A stretch of 64,000 nt of DNA, taken from contig NW_025954962.1 of the NCBI RefSeq assembly GCF_022376445.1, forward strand, positions 310,001-374,000. Direction: 5' to 3'. Shown one piece after another: positions 35,371-49,855 of the stretch (the stretch's first letter is position 1; each line of letters begins with the position of its first letter). Source of the DNA: Fomitopsis serialis (lineage: Eukaryota; Basidiomycota; Agaricomycetes; Polyporales; Fomitopsidaceae). The notes under the pieces are model-generated. The model was not told where the DNA came from. It did not search any database and worked only from the letters and a program-made list of their open reading frames with translations. Made by a program: the position numbers and the translations under genes.

Positions 35371-36617
35371 CTCTGGCGAGCGAGGACGTAAGTGGCAAAC
35401 ACTGTCCATCCGTTTAGCCTTGCGCTCGCCATCCCCTCGATTGGGCCCCTGCTGTCTTCACGCGCGGACGTTTTCCCGTGCGCCCGTCGGCTGCGCAGGG
35501 AAGGCTGGTGACGTACATCGCCGCCCGGCGTGCCGCCGACACCCGTGTGCCAGTGTCGCCGACGCGCATGGGCCGTGCGTGCGCCCGCCGAACAAGGTTG
35601 TGGGACCATGTTGGCACCGCGTCGGCGGACAGCCACCGTTCGCGTGCAGCAGGCAGCCTGCCGTGTGCGCGAGATCCCAATCTGGCCCCGGCGCGAGCCA
35701 CCGCCCCTTCACGCTGGTGCGCCCCGCTGCCGCGGCTGCTCCCTCGGCACGTCGCTCCTGGGGCGGTTCCGAGCCACTGGACCCGCCAGCGACACGCAGA
35801 CGGGGCCCAGACCCCGCCGTTCTGGCGCTGTCAGCTGCCTTTTCGGGCGACTGACACCAGGATCATCGCGCCTGCGCCGTGCTCGCGCGCTGCGTTCGGA
35901 CTCTGGCCGGCCACGGGATGCCCTCACGTGCCGCGTGCGCGCGGACGCCAGGGTCCGTGCAGCGGTCGGGCGACTTCCTCGCTCCTCCTGGCCCGTCTTC
36001 CCGTCTCTGTGGCGCACGCCAACCGTATGACCCCACGCCTCCCTCCAATCGCCTCCCGTTCCTGATCACTCTCCCCGCGGCATCCCCCGCGCGACCCGCG
36101 CGTAGGGTCTCCGTAGTCTCCGGAAGAGTAATGGGCCCTGCTCACTGCCCTCAAACCCCGCGTCCGCGCCTGATACAAAGCCTGTTTGTGATCCAGCGGC
36201 ACGTGCCGGGGGAGACCTGCGACGGGAGCGGGCGAGAGTGCCGTACGTGGTGTCGAACTGGAGCGCGCACCCCGAGGACAGTGACGGAGGCAGATTCTGG
36301 CGGAAAGCCCGAGAAGCCCGAGGGGACGGTACGCTGGTGCATTTGGACATAATTATTGGCCGCATGGAGCCCCATCGGCGAGCGAACCGCAAAGTGTGCC
36401 ACATCTTCGATGCTGGGATCTGCTCTCCTCCCCACTTCTCTCCCCCTGCCTATTTGGGCCGCCCCTCCTGCTCGGTGCGTGCGCGTGCGATCGCATCTGG
36501 ACGTGTCGTCCTGCACTCCTGCCGTCGCTCTCCGCGACGTATCTCCGCCGCATCAAATTGGCACCCTAGTCTTCTCCCGCAGCCACAGTATCCTTATAAG
36601 CCTCCTCCACCGCGACC
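35371..36617. promoter_or_regulatory. GC-rich divergent intergenic region between paralogues
   Basis: These 1.25 kb separate the divergent copies A and B. The DNA is very GC-rich, so long frames are open on both strands, but none is recognisable. A TATA-like tccttataagcc lies about 25 nt before the ATG of copy B. It probably acts as a shared promoter; this is inferred from position only. Confidence 0.4.
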
Positions 36618-38044
36618 ATGTTTGCAATAATCACCCCAATGGACGCCTACGCCTTTTCGCCAGACCGTGCGTACGCTACACCGCACCATGGCCCTGCGGT
36701 GGTAAGTGGCGCCCTCCTCGCACTTGTCATCTTCTAGACGCGTTATCATTTCCAGGGCGGACACTTCGCCGCTGACCACACCGATGCACCGTTCGACGGC
36801 GGCTACGGGTTGCACTACAATTACGTCGCGCATCCCGTATACGCCCAGCATCCATACGCCCAGCCGATGTATATTCAGCCGCAGCCCGTCGCAAATTACT
36901 CCTTCCCGTGCGCTCCCGCCTCTGCGCCATCCGCGTCCGACACCGTCTACCACCACACTGTTCCCCTCACGCACCTGTACCCGTCTCCCCCTTCAGCACT
37001 CTCATCTCTCCAATCTCCCCAATTTCGCACGCCGCTAGTGACAGCGCCCCAGCCCCGCCGCTCCCAGAGTCCGAGACGGGATCGCCAACCTCCTCGCGGC
37101 CGGATGTTCCGTCGGGTCCCGCTCCTGACAGCCCTAGTACGGCGGCGCCGGCGCCGGTGACCGCAGAGCAGAGTCCGCTCGAGTACTACGGCAACGCGAC
37201 GCAGGTCATGTTCCCTACTCCCAGCGAGCTCCTCTCGGAGCTCAGCGCGCGCGACGTCGCCGGAACAGCTGGGGAATCCAGTCGGAAGACGTCGGTCTCG
37301 GGCCCCTCGTCGCCATCGGAGGCCAAGATGCCCTCAGTTCCCGTGAAACCGAGAAAAGGCAAGAATGACGGTGACGCTGCCGTCCCTCAGTCGAAGCCTC
37401 CGCCAGAGACGCTGCGCAAGGCATACTTCCGCCGCGTCGCCGAGGCTGTCGGCTTCCCTCCCACGGATCCGTATGTCCTGCCTAATCAGAGAAGTAATGT
37501 GGATTGACACAGGCTTTGACAGGGACACGATCACGTCCCATGACAAGAAAAGGAGCTACCTCGAGTGTCTCGAGCAATATGCCCAGTGGCTGCACGAGCA
37601 GATACGCCTCGTTGGACACGAGCCATTACCTCTCGAACGTGTTCAGCAATATAGAGGTCCTAGCAGCCGTTCTATCCGGGTATGTTTATCTCACTATACC
37701 TGATCCACCCCTCTGACCTGTGTGCAGACGCTGCTCGTACACATGCAAGACGAGGTCCGCGAATTGCACCAACAGACGTTGGAAGACGAGCGCGAGGTAA
37801 GCCATTTGCCAGTCTCTGTAACGACGTCCATTGACCACGGCGTCGTCAGTATGTGAATTTGCAAACGCAGGTGCAGATGCAGCATGCTTCAGCCGCGGCG
37901 CATCAGCTGCGCCGACACTCCGTTGCTGCCTGCGGGTTCCCCGACGCGTCAATGTCGTCTGCGCCGTTCCTCCAGCCGTATCCCATCCACTCTGGCTCTG
38001 CAACTCAGGCTCATCATGTACAAGGACCATACCAACATTATTGA
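36618..38044 (+). CDS. unrecognised protein with a domain shared with its divergent neighbour (copy B)
   Basis: The function is unknown. It starts MFAIITPMDAYAFSPDRAYA at 36618, followed by a His/Tyr/Gln/Pro-rich region (GLHYNYVAHPVYAQHPYAQP). A frame change near 36990, in a run of C, is needed to reach a Ser/Pro-rich linker. The folded domain is RKAYFRRVAEAVGFPPTDP, an intron, DTITSHDKKRSYLECLEQYA, QWLHEQIRLVGHEPLPLERV and QQYRGPSSRSIR. A phase-0 intron follows, then TLLVHMQDEVRELHQQTLED and ERE, a second phase-0 intron, and a Gln/His-rich tail ending GPYQHY at 38044. From LEQY to DERE the block aligns without gaps to copy A, about 16 identities in 60 positions, with both introns at the same residue and phase. 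Confidence 0.7.
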
Positions 38045-41000
38045 GTCCGCGACGATGCCCGGCCTTGTTTCGCACCCCACTGTCGCCTGTCTCGCTCTTA
38101 TCCGTGAAGGTTAAATTCTTCATTGGCTGTCGTTCTTTCCGCTGTTTCTGTTCTGATTCGTTCATTCTCCCGGGATCTGACGCAGGCACGTCTACCATAG
38201 ATCGGGCGCTGGGTACATAACATACGTTATCGTCATCATCATGACTTCGGGAGTTATTGTATCACCAGCAGCACATGAATCGAAGAGCGAACGCAGCTGT
38301 CAATCGTCCTCGTCCCAGTTTGGGTCGTGCGCTTCACCTCTGTCAACGCTTCCCAGCCATGATTAAGTTGGTGCTCGCCTCGATTGCATTCGATTACCCA
38401 GATCTGGGCGAGATCTGGAAGTGAAGAACGTCAGTAAAGGGCATGTCGGGCTTGCTTTTCAAATTTAATGGGATAGATTCGGTTGGAGTACCCAGATTAG
38501 GCCTTTCCCACTACCAGAACGTCGGGCGCCGCTGATGACGTTCTAAAGGGTCCGAGGGAAGATGCGCGACGTTTTGAGAGGTGACGGACGGTTTGCGACG
38601 CGTTTGGAGGAGTCCAACGGTGGCTTGTTGCTAACACATAGTGTCTGCAACACTAGTGGCGATCCTTTGACCGTAGGCCTCCCTTACCGGCGCGTACTTC
38701 AAGTTAGTCTTTCTGAATCCTAACCTACTCGCGTGCCGGTGGCCGGATTCGGTGGCCCAATCGAATGACAAGGACCCCTTTCACGATCACACTGTCAGTA
38801 GGTTCTGTCAGGTTCGACGTCGGACAGACAGCGCGCTGACGACTGTACTGACCCCGGTGGACGGGCCAATGGTGGCGTGGGGGGTGGGGCCGCTGCGACT
38901 AAAGGTCGATCCCATCGCGACGGACGCGTGTGACCGTAGGTGGGTGTTTCAAACCACTGCACGGCCTGGCTGAGTCGCTGACTGCAAGTGGAATTATGGC
39001 TCGGCTGCCGACACGGTGACGGTAGTGTCGTGTCGTGTCGTGTCAGCGGCTGCACGACCACGGCGGCCTGAGGATATCCGCAAAAGACATGCATTGGGAA
39101 GGCGCGAAGTGACAGCGGAGCGCCAGTCAAATTACGCCGGACCCCCACCTTGTCCCCGTCGTCCCCACGACGTTCCCGAGTTCGTTGTACGATAAATCGT
39201 GAGTGGGGCGGAGGGGGCCCATCGAGCGGAGCGACGGTGGAGGACGTACTTTGCGCCAGAAAAAGACACGGGATAGGTATGGGCCGTCCACCCGGACCGT
39301 CACACGTCGAAGTCTGCAGCGTTGGAGGATACTGACGTGAGAGGAGCTCGTCGACCGCGCGGGGCAGTCGTCCTACCGGCGTGACGTTATCCAGACTTCT
39401 GCATGCTATGACGTTGCGTGTGCATGAGGGGCGGACGGCTTCGCGTGACGGGCACACGGATGGTGCGCTGTGGAAAGCGCGGTGGGGAGACGAGCCGTGC
39501 AGCGAAGTGTGCCTCAACGGTTGATTTTGTCGGATGAGCGATAGCTGCCGCTGATACAGTAGGACACTGCGCGCGGTGTGGCAAAGCTCCCTGAACAACG
39601 GAAGAGAGCAGACGCAGAGGCCTCTATGACGGTTGTAGCGGTCGTATTACCGCTGTGTATCTATGACGAGAGAAACCCGATCGAGGAAGCTCATTTACTT
39701 CGCCGTGCTAGCCAGGAACTTGACAATGCAAACAATGCACATGCTCACCGCGCTGTGGAGCCCACATTAGTCCTTGTAGACGGTCTTGTTGGTGAGTTCT
39801 GAACACCACAAAGCGACGGGCATGACATTTGCGGCCTCAAGGCATGCGGCCGGAAACCTGCGTCAGGCCAAAACCGCGCTGGCCTGTGCTGATTAGACAT
39901 TCAGCCGGAGTCAATTTCCAAGTTCTGATACAGCTGTGACGAAATTGTTCGAGCAGACGCACTGCGGCCGTCTCGTCCTTTGCGACGAGGCGCGCAGAAA
40001 GACTTGCTAGCCTACAACTTGAACTTGGCTCACGGGTCAGAGCGCTGAATTTGATCGAAATTCATGCAACCTTCCACACGGCTAGTGTAGGCTGCGTTGC
40101 AACCGCTGCACCGGCGCGTGCTGCAATTGATTTTTCCGACCGATTTTTCCCCTGAAAGCGTCAACGAGCGAGATTTGTGGCCAAAGATCATGAATTCACC
40201 GTCCGTCAGGAGATGCAGGCCGATCCAGGTTACATTCGGACGGACTCTACGGGTAAATGCTTAATCGAAGTGTCGCCTCTGCTGACTGTAACCAGGCAGA
40301 CCGTGTCTTCTATATACCGACCCGCGAAGCTTTGAGCATCTTGAAGGTGAACTTCGGCTCCGTTGAGATCGATACTCAGACCGCTCAGTTAACCTACTAT
40401 TGAGATATGCTTTGCAAGATCAGTAGGCGAATAAGATATCTCCGCGGAGCTGAGGCAATCTCCTGTCCTGCATCGACGCTGTGCTTCGAGGGCTCCCAGC
40501 ATGGACGGCTGGAGGCTTCACGGGAGTGATGAAGCGAGGGTGCAAATCCCGACAGTGACGGGAGTCGGGACAGCGGCGCGCCGCTTCTCATCCTGCATGC
40601 CTTGGCCACTTTCCAGGTGCGCATCGAGGGAGAGTAGAGAGCTGGAAGGAGCGCGTCCAAGCTCAAGAACGAGCAGGAGCAGGCTCTGGTAGGTGGTCGA
40701 GAGCATGTCGAGATCTAGCTTGCAGGAGCCAACCAGGACGTACCGGCTCCACTACGGCGAGGCCCCGCCATAGTCGGAGACGGTGGCAACGGGAGAAGTT
40801 GATGGTTATTGAATGGGGTTCTTGTAATGGTTCACATAGGACTACGGCATGTGAGCCCGCCGTCTAGAACACTCTGTGTGAAGGCCAACTTAGCCGCGTT
40901 GGGCGATGTCACCTCGCCAGGTTGCCTGAACCGAACTCGGTCAGCGGGCACATTGCACTGCTGCTGATGCGGTACTTACAACGCCAAATGTGTTTCATTG

Positions 41001-41404
41001 CGAGTCAGGGACGACATCCTGACGGGGTCCTGCCACGCTGCTGATGTCGTACGAGCATCCTCGGAGTCCAAACTTGAATGCAATCTGCACTTGAGGCTCA
41101 TGAGTCGGTTCGAAAGGGCAATATTAAGGGAATAATCATGCGCCGTTTGCAGCGTGCCAGAGCAGAATAGCGTCGCAGTCGCAGCAGACAATCGCCACTT
41201 ATGCGTTGCTACAACAAGCGCGGCAGGTGGACGCCGGGGCGTCGGGGTCGATCATGGCGCATCGGCGGCGGCCCGATCGTTCCCACGCATCGCGCTTCTC
41301 GTTCCGCCTGACCGTCGCCTCCACTCTGCATTATTGCTGCTACACGCCGCCTGTGACGACCTACGAGCACCTATCATCTTCAAGTCAGTACATATACGTG
41401 CACA
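38045..41404. other. 3.4-kb gene-poor stretch
   Basis: I find no gene that I can support. Long minus-strand frames (38795-39598) come from GC-rich sequence and lack motifs. A perfect pentanucleotide tandem (gtgtc, four copies) lies at 39025-39044. A plus-strand frame at 39578-39802 is isolated. I saw no tRNA with both boxes. Confidence 0.35.
39025..39044. repeat. gtgtc pentanucleotide repeat, four copies
   Basis: Four perfect head-to-tail copies of gtgtc lie in non-coding DNA. Confidence 0.8.
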
Positions 41405-42182
41405 ATGGACAAGGCAGACCTCGAGACATACCAAGTCCAGCTCTCGCAAGTCGAGCAGGCCCTCTCCTCCGACCCTGAGAACACTGAACTTACCTCCCTC
41501 CGTGATGAGCTGAAGGAGCTCATCGAGCTCACGCAGGCAGCGCTCGCACAACAAGAGGCGGCGTCGTCGTCGAAGGCGGAGTCCTCACGGAAGGTAGCGG
41601 CAACCAGCACGGCGCGGACATTGGGCGCAGGCGACGAATGCCTCGCCAAGTACTCCGGCGACGGGCAGTGGTACCCCGCACGCATCACGTCCCTGGGCGG
41701 GTCGGCCGACAACCGGGTGTACAGCGTGATGTTCAAGGGGTACAACTCCACGGAGCTCGTCAACGCGTCGCAGCTGAAGCCGCTCCCGGCGAACCACCAG
41801 TCGGCGGGCCCGTCCGCGGGGAACAAGCGCAAGCTGTCGAAGGTGGAGGAGGAGAGCGGGAGAAGAAGAAGAAGAAGAACGAGAAGAAGCTGGAGTCAAA
41901 GGCGGCGAAGGCGAAGGAGCAGTCGGAGAAGCAGCAGAGCTGGCAGAAGTTCGCGAAGAAGAGCGAGAAGAAGGGGATACACATCGCGGGCGTGTCTGGG
42001 ACGAGTATCTTCAAGACGCCAGACAACCCGCTCGGAAGAGGTGCGCAGTCATCACTGTGGTGCTCCACGTCGAGTTCATGTTTGCCTGCTCAGTCGGGGT
42101 CACTGGGAGTGGGAAGGGCATGACGGATGCTGTGCCGAAGATAAAACACAAGTTCGAAGCCAAAGACGACCCGAATGCTTGA
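41405..42182 (+). CDS. SPF30/SMNDC1-like Tudor-domain splicing factor
   Basis: This is a nuclear protein that binds dimethylarginine on Sm proteins and helps the tri-snRNP join the spliceosome. It starts MDKADLETYQVQLSQVEQAL at 41405, the usual N-terminal helix. The Tudor domain is GDECLAKYSGDGQWYPARIT, followed by YSVMFKGYNSTELVNASQLK with the aromatic cage residues W, Y and Y in place. A Lys/Glu-rich helix (KKKKKNEKKLESKAAKAKEQ) follows, then WQKFAKKSEKKGIHIAGVSG and SIFKTPDNPLGR, a 50-nt intron, and GVTGSGKGMTDAVPKIKHKF, ending with TGA at 42180-42182. One base seems to be missing near 41853 in a GA-rich run, because the Tudor and Lys-rich parts are in different frames. Confidence 0.88.
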
Positions 42183-45100
42183 TAGCGGTGAGCTGTTCTG
42201 CAGGTTATCTTATGTTCGGTGTTGAGACTTCTCCACAGCACGCAGATGCGCAATGCGGTATCGTTCTGTACATGATGCACTGTATTCTATGGTCAACGTC
42301 TCTTGACATGGCAGGGCCATCAAACATGGCACACCGCGTCTCATTGCTCAAGACATGCTGGCAGGACGGATGGTGGAGCACGGGGTCGTCGAGACAGAGG
42401 CCAGGCGTTGTGTTATCTCCCTTTCTTTCCGCATACAGTATGATTCTCAACGCGATTTCTTTTGCCGTGTCCGATGCAGCTAGGATGCCGTTATGAGGCA
42501 CGATCCGGAGCGGTCCGTCCACCCTCGAGGTGCTGTCGTACGTCCCGTGTGCATTCTGCGAGATCCTCGTTCACTCACGTAAACATCTCTGGATCGCCTC
42601 GATCGACCGCGTCGAGTCCTTCCATCCCGTAATATGTCAGTTGCGTATCATACAATTAACCCACCTTGCTGCAAGCGCTTGTCGTGCCTCATAACATGCG
42701 CAACGTGTGTTTGTCCAACGAGCTTCCAAGACGACGGTGAGACGATAGGTCAGCGGTGTGGGGATTTCTGTCTCAACACTCTAGACAAAGAGTCTGCGTG
42801 TCTTCCGTGTCAACCAGATAATGACAGAGTTCGCTGGTGCTGGCTGGTCCGTCCCTTATGTCTCGATCAGTGCCTGCACTGACGTCTATGTCAAGGGTCG
42901 GACTTTTTCAAATCGTCCGTCGATGCCTCGACGCAAACCTTGCGAGCTATATTGTCCAGAGGGGCCCGGGGTGTCCAAACCCGCAGACATCTGTCTGGAT
43001 GGGGCTGTCTCTGCAGCGTGCCGCCGGCCGTGCGTCAGCACTGGCCATGTCTGTAGGCTCCGCCGCGGGCCACCCGCGGACTGGACCTCTGAAGATGGAC
43101 GGTGGCTGTGGTCCTGGACCATGTGTGCCCGTGCAAACCGGTCGCGCTCGAACGTGCCTGGCTGGTTCTTACAAATGCGCCGGCGTGCAGCGACTCCTCT
43201 GCGCCGCGCAATCTTTCCGTCTTCATACGTGCCTCCTGCTGGCGTGGCCAAGATCTCTGGCTGGTCGGAGAAACAAACAACCTAGGCGCAGTGGATTGGC
43301 TTTGACGCAGGTGCGCGGTGGCCGTCTCCTCGGGACTTCGTCTTTCTATCCGCGCAGGAGCATTGAATTTATGTCGCGCCTCGGCAGCCCGACTGAATAC
43401 CTGGCGGTGACCGTGCAGGGTGTGATTCCCCGCCTGGTGCGTCCAGTCTTACCGGACCTTATCCGCTGCATTTCGGAATTCTGAACATGTACTAGAAGGA
43501 TGCGCTGTATTGCGGCGGACGCTCTAGTTCCGAGAGACGCTTACTACTATGTTGGCCGAACCAACAGCTTGGTGGGGGCCTGTGGGTTTTCCTTGCCCAA
43601 GGATTTGTTCCATACGATGTCTGCGCGCAGGCCTGTATGTGGTGAAGTTTCGTTTCGTGCCAGCGAGGCCGTACATTCGTCGCAGACGCGCTGACGTTCA
43701 AGTTACCAGGTCTTACTCGCTGATAAGCTGACGCTCGAGCTACCAGGTCTCGAGCGACGCGGGTGACGCCTGACACAAAGGACGACGCTGCTGCTGCGCC
43801 CTGCGCGTAGTTCGAAGGCCACGGTTTGACTCTGACTCGACGACGCGTCGCTGGCCATTGACGCCTTCAATTCACCCTCAACCGCAAGCCTCCGTGCCGA
43901 GATTTCCGCGGTAATGATCCAGCCTGCACGGCGGGCTGGGTCGTGGTAAGTTAGCTTTCGCGGAGTGTTGAGTCTTCGGAAACTTCTACACATCAGTCGT
44001 GTCAGCAGCTGCTGAGGCGAAGATGCTTCATTACTCATATTAGCCTACGTGCTATGCGCCTCATTCGGTTCGTATAGCGAAGGGACTGATCCACCAATTT
44101 ACCGGTCATCCTCTCATCATGCTCAAGACACAAGTGACATATCAGCTCGAGGCGAGCGAGAGTTGTGTGAAGAGTTGGCGTCTCATTTATCGAACCTCGG
44201 GGCCACAGCCAGGAAACCTGCGATGTGAGTGCGATCTGCTTTCCTGGATTGGCATGCACAGGTGTCTTCCAGAACGCGCTTCTTCATGCCGCGCACGCAG
44301 GCGTAGACGTGTATATTGCGCTCTGCAGGTAGAAGGGCCGACAGCGGCGACGGTTGGCCCGGTGGCGACGAGCCCTTCGCACGGGACGGTCCGACGCACC
44401 AGAAAGGGCATAGGCAGGCTTGCGCGTCCCACCAGGACGGCCGCTCGCGCTCCGATCTGCGCCAGATCCAGGGCGAGCACAGACCCAATCCGGCAGGGGC
44501 ACTGACTGTTGAGTGGGCCGGGCTGCGAGCTTCCCAGACGGACTGTTGGCACATCTGGGGTGCGCGCGATCTCGCAGGGGATCTGGACAATCCTCCGCCG
44601 ACGTCGTCCTGCTCCCTCGACGATCGCGAACCTTATCCCTCTTTGGGACGTCGTGTCCTGGGCCATACGCACCGCGAATAGACTATGTGCGTGTGCGCGC
44701 TGGTTGTAGCTGCTCCTAGGCAACGATGACGGGCATGCGCTGCACCGCCCAGACCCCCTCATCCCCCGCGTGCGAGTGGCACTGATCACCTCGGTGGCAA
44801 TAGACCGGATTCTTCGACAAGATTGTCTCAACGTTTGCGCATCCAAATCTGCCACAGATTTGGGCGTCATCACACTTCATCGTGCGTGAAGATGTGGGGG
44901 AATCTGATGATGTGACTGGTGCCTTCGATCAAATGCTGACGAGTTTGTAATCTCCAGAGATTGTGATCTTCAGGCCTTCCGTCGGGCGATCCACGCTGTA
45001 TGCAGGAGGCATTGCACTACCCCGCTAGCCACCCCGCGCGGACAGGCTTCGGTCGCAGCATCGTCGCTATGGGCCGCCCCTCGCGCACCGGGTCCGAGAC

Positions 45101-45706
45101 GCAGGTGCTGAGCCATTTCACCCGTCTTGTCGTTGCAAATGATACAGTATCCAGATGGCCGCAAGCTTCGTTCGTCGTCCGTCGCTCTCGGTATGTCGTC
45201 CCGGTTACCCCACCACACCATACGCCATAGATGAGTACTGCTTCCGTACTCTTCTGCGCTGTCTGGGAATTATCTTCTCCACCTGCGCTCCCATAGGGCC
45301 GTGGCCGGGCCCGAGCTATGCTGCCTTGCGCCTAGTTCGCCGCATCGATGGTGACCGACTCACTTCGCGAAGGCGGGATGGCCCGCATGGCAAATCCGGT
45401 CTCCTATGCCTGTCGGTTGGATCCGGACACTAATAACGAAGGAGGTAACTGGGCCACCTGTTCAGTCCTGCGCACAGCCCTGGACGATCGTTTCTCGGGC
45501 GCTGACCTCATGAGCGCGTACGTGACACTGGGGATCGATTGCATGCACAGCAGCCTCTCAAAGTGGAGCAACGCACTGGAGCGCTTCTGGCCAAGCACCA
45601 CTCACCAATATTAAATGTTTCCAGCCTGACAACGCAGATACCGGTCTGGGAATTTCAATCCAACGGATACAATACAACGCGGATCGTGCATGCTCGGGGA
45701 GAGCGG
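42183..45706. other. 3.5-kb gene-poor stretch with unassigned frames
   Basis: Several overlapping frames of 100-230 codons occur (42821-43484 +, 44187-44873 -, 44970-45221 -), but none shows known motifs or clear intron structure. A Cys-rich plus-strand segment at 42680-43070 is the least random-looking. A near-repeat of about 23 nt (ctgacgttcaagttaccagg versus ctgacgctcgagctaccagg) lies at 43690-43750. Confidence 0.3.
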
Positions 45707-47551
<1,845 letters not shown>

Positions 47552-47964
47552 GATGAGGTTTGGAGGACTGTGAATGATGTGAATTCTGAGCTGCGTGCTA
47601 TCCAGTCTACTAGCAGTGAAGTCTACAAAAATTCAGGACATGCCGCTGCTTCGAGGTGGCTGAAAAGCCACACGTGATACTTTCGTACAATCTCGATCTC
47701 GATCATCGCCAACAGAATCGGGATAATGTCAAGTTCGTCATCTCGATGTATGTAGGTTGTGGGTCGACAGTTTAAAGGACGTGCTACGATGTCAAACATT
47801 CATGGCGGTCATGATGATCTGCAAGCGTGCTAGTGAGGGGTTCAGAGAGACAGCACAGGCCACATTCACGTGACACAACGCTCTGGAAGGGATCTAGATT
47901 AGACGCGCATAGGTTGAACCACCTTGGCGAGCTTCGTCAGTGCCAGCCGAGTCCGCGATGTGCA
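47552..47964. other. intergenic between divergent genes
   Basis: This 413-nt region separates the start codons of Rio2 (-) and the F-box-like gene (+). No exon or distinct promoter motif is obvious. Confidence 0.45.
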
Positions 47965-49629
47965 ATGGCAGCAGACCTCCCTGCAGAAGTCTGGCTCCAG
48001 ATATTCCACTACGCCTCCGAAGATGATGGCTCTTCGACCACGCTCTGCCAACCTCCATGACGGAGTCGTCCTGGTTCAAGTTGATCTACGGCGACTGGAC
48101 GCTGAGGTCCCCGAGCGAGGGTCTGAATGCTACTCAGAGGCGGAGCTACGCTACTAAGAAGGTACTTGCAGATTTGCGAAGTCAGAACGAGAGTGTAACA
48201 TATTGCGCAGGCTATCATGGCCACCTGCAGGACCTGGCGGCAACTCGGCCAGGAATTCATGTACAGATTCCTCTTCATCAACGACCCGACCAACCTCGTA
48301 CGGTTGCGTCCACTTCTGGATCGGTACCGCACTCTGGGATGGTGGACGAAACGTCTGCACATCACACGCTTCTACAGTGGTGGATCAACGGCTACTGTTG
48401 GCGACCTCGAACGATCACTGGTGTCGATCATCCGACGCTGTCCCAATCTCGAGATATTCATCGTGGACTGGCCTGTCAGAGCTTCTTGCTCGTGGTCGCC
48501 GACGCTCTATGCACGCACTGTCCACATACTCTACGCACACTCCGCCTGAATGTCCCGTCTTCCTCGCTGGCTAAAGTCATTCTCATGCTAGATGCGCTAC
48601 CCGCCCTGACCTCTCTGCATCTCACATTCGACGTCCCTACGCCCGAAGGCTTCCAACTCGGTGCTGCTACCGACCTCGCTCTCACCCTCGGCTCACTGGA
48701 GCAGCTCACCTCTGCGGGCCTTCCAAGACTTCTTCGAGCAGCTCATGGGCTGGGAGCTCCCAGCGCTCCGCTCGCTCTCCCTCGACTTCCTCAGCTACCG
48801 CGAAGACCTCCCCGACATCATCGAGTTCCTCACCCTGCACGGCGCCGCCCTCACCTACCTCGACATCAACTGCATCCCCGTGCTCGACGTCCCGACGATG
48901 CTCGACCTCTGCCCCGCGCTGCAGACGCTCGCCTTCAACTTCGACTGGCGGCTCGACAGCGCGGAGGGCGACCAGTGGGGCGTCGGCTCGCTCGTCCACC
49001 GGCCGCATGCGCACCTCACCACGATCGGCTGCCACTGGCTGCACCACGCGTTCGGCGTCGGCGACGCCGCGAAGTACGCCGCGGTCGACCCGCTCGTCAC
49101 GCACATCATCCGCCGCAGGAACGACATGAACTTCGCCGCGATCGACAAGCAGAGCTTCCCGAAGCTCCAGCGCGTGCGCGTGCTCGACCGCATGCTCCTC
49201 CGGGACCTCGAGGCGGCGGACGGCCCGAGCCCGGAGTGCTTCGAGCGCTGGGAGAGGTGGTGGAGCCAGTGCTCGTCGCAGGGCGTCAGGCTGGAGGACT
49301 GTACCGGCGCGTTGCTGGGCACGCTGCCGGAGGACGAGCCGGAGGAGGAAGAGAGCGAAGAGGAAGATGAGGTCAGGGAGGACTTGCGGGACCTGATCCG
49401 CCAGTGCAGAGAGATGACCACCACTAGAGACACGCCATATCACGGGTACCCCCTTGGTATCGCCGACGAAGTGGGGCGTTTGGACAGCAGCATACCTGAG
49501 TGGAATCATGGAGCAACATCATATCTGTCACATACAATCGTAGGTCGTGTTTACACTCTTATGCAGTGCAGTCACTCACGTCGGGATAGACATCTCACTG
49601 CTATCAATAATCGCTGTTCTTGCACATGA
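47965..49629 (+). CDS. F-box-like protein with leucine-rich C-terminal part
   Basis: This is probably a substrate adaptor for an SCF ubiquitin ligase; the substrate is unknown. It starts at 47965 with MAADLPAEVWLQIFHYASED, which fits the F-box consensus LPxEhhxxIF. After an intron it has FMYRFLFINDPTNLVRLRPL, then TVGDLERSLVSIIRRCPNLE, and regularly spaced Leu-rich segments such as LRTLRLNVPSSSLAKVIL, LPALTSLHLTFDVPTP, LPALRSLSLDFLSYREDLPD and LTYLDINCIPVLDVPTMLDL. The tail is acidic (EDEPEEEESEEEDE). Frame changes near 48482 and 48712 interrupt it. The true 3' end may lie a little before 49629. Such F-box/LRR proteins are numerous in basidiomycetes. Confidence 0.62.
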
Positions 49630-49855
49630 ATGCTTCGGAACTCCACTGTCTACATCACCGCTCTCGCAAACATCACGAATGTGTCACGACTATGCCACGA
49701 ACATCCCATCGACATGCCATCATCGTGCCCCTCCTGTTTATACGGTATCGTTTTGTCCAAGCAATGCATAGCTAGGTTGTCATATTGTCTCGCTAGGCTA
49801 CAGTATACGATTTCATTGATGCCGGTAAACTCACGCTACAGGACGTAACCACTGT

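Noticed and set aside
35400..36600. Many long overlapping frames on both strands
   Set aside because: The DNA is GC-rich so stop codons are rare; none of the frames has motifs or coherent splicing.
34050..38044. Mating-type (HD1/HD2) locus, suggested by the divergent pair
   Set aside because: Neither gene has a homeodomain WFxNxR motif, and the usual neighbour, a mitochondrial intermediate peptidase gene, is not present.
40530..40560. A ggtgcaaatcccg stretch resembling a tRNA B box
   Set aside because: The second base of the T-loop consensus is wrong and no acceptor stem, A box or anticodon arm fits around it.
44187..44873. Minus-strand frame of 228 codons
   Set aside because: It has biased Arg/Ser content typical of a shadow frame and no known motif; the opposite strand is equally open.
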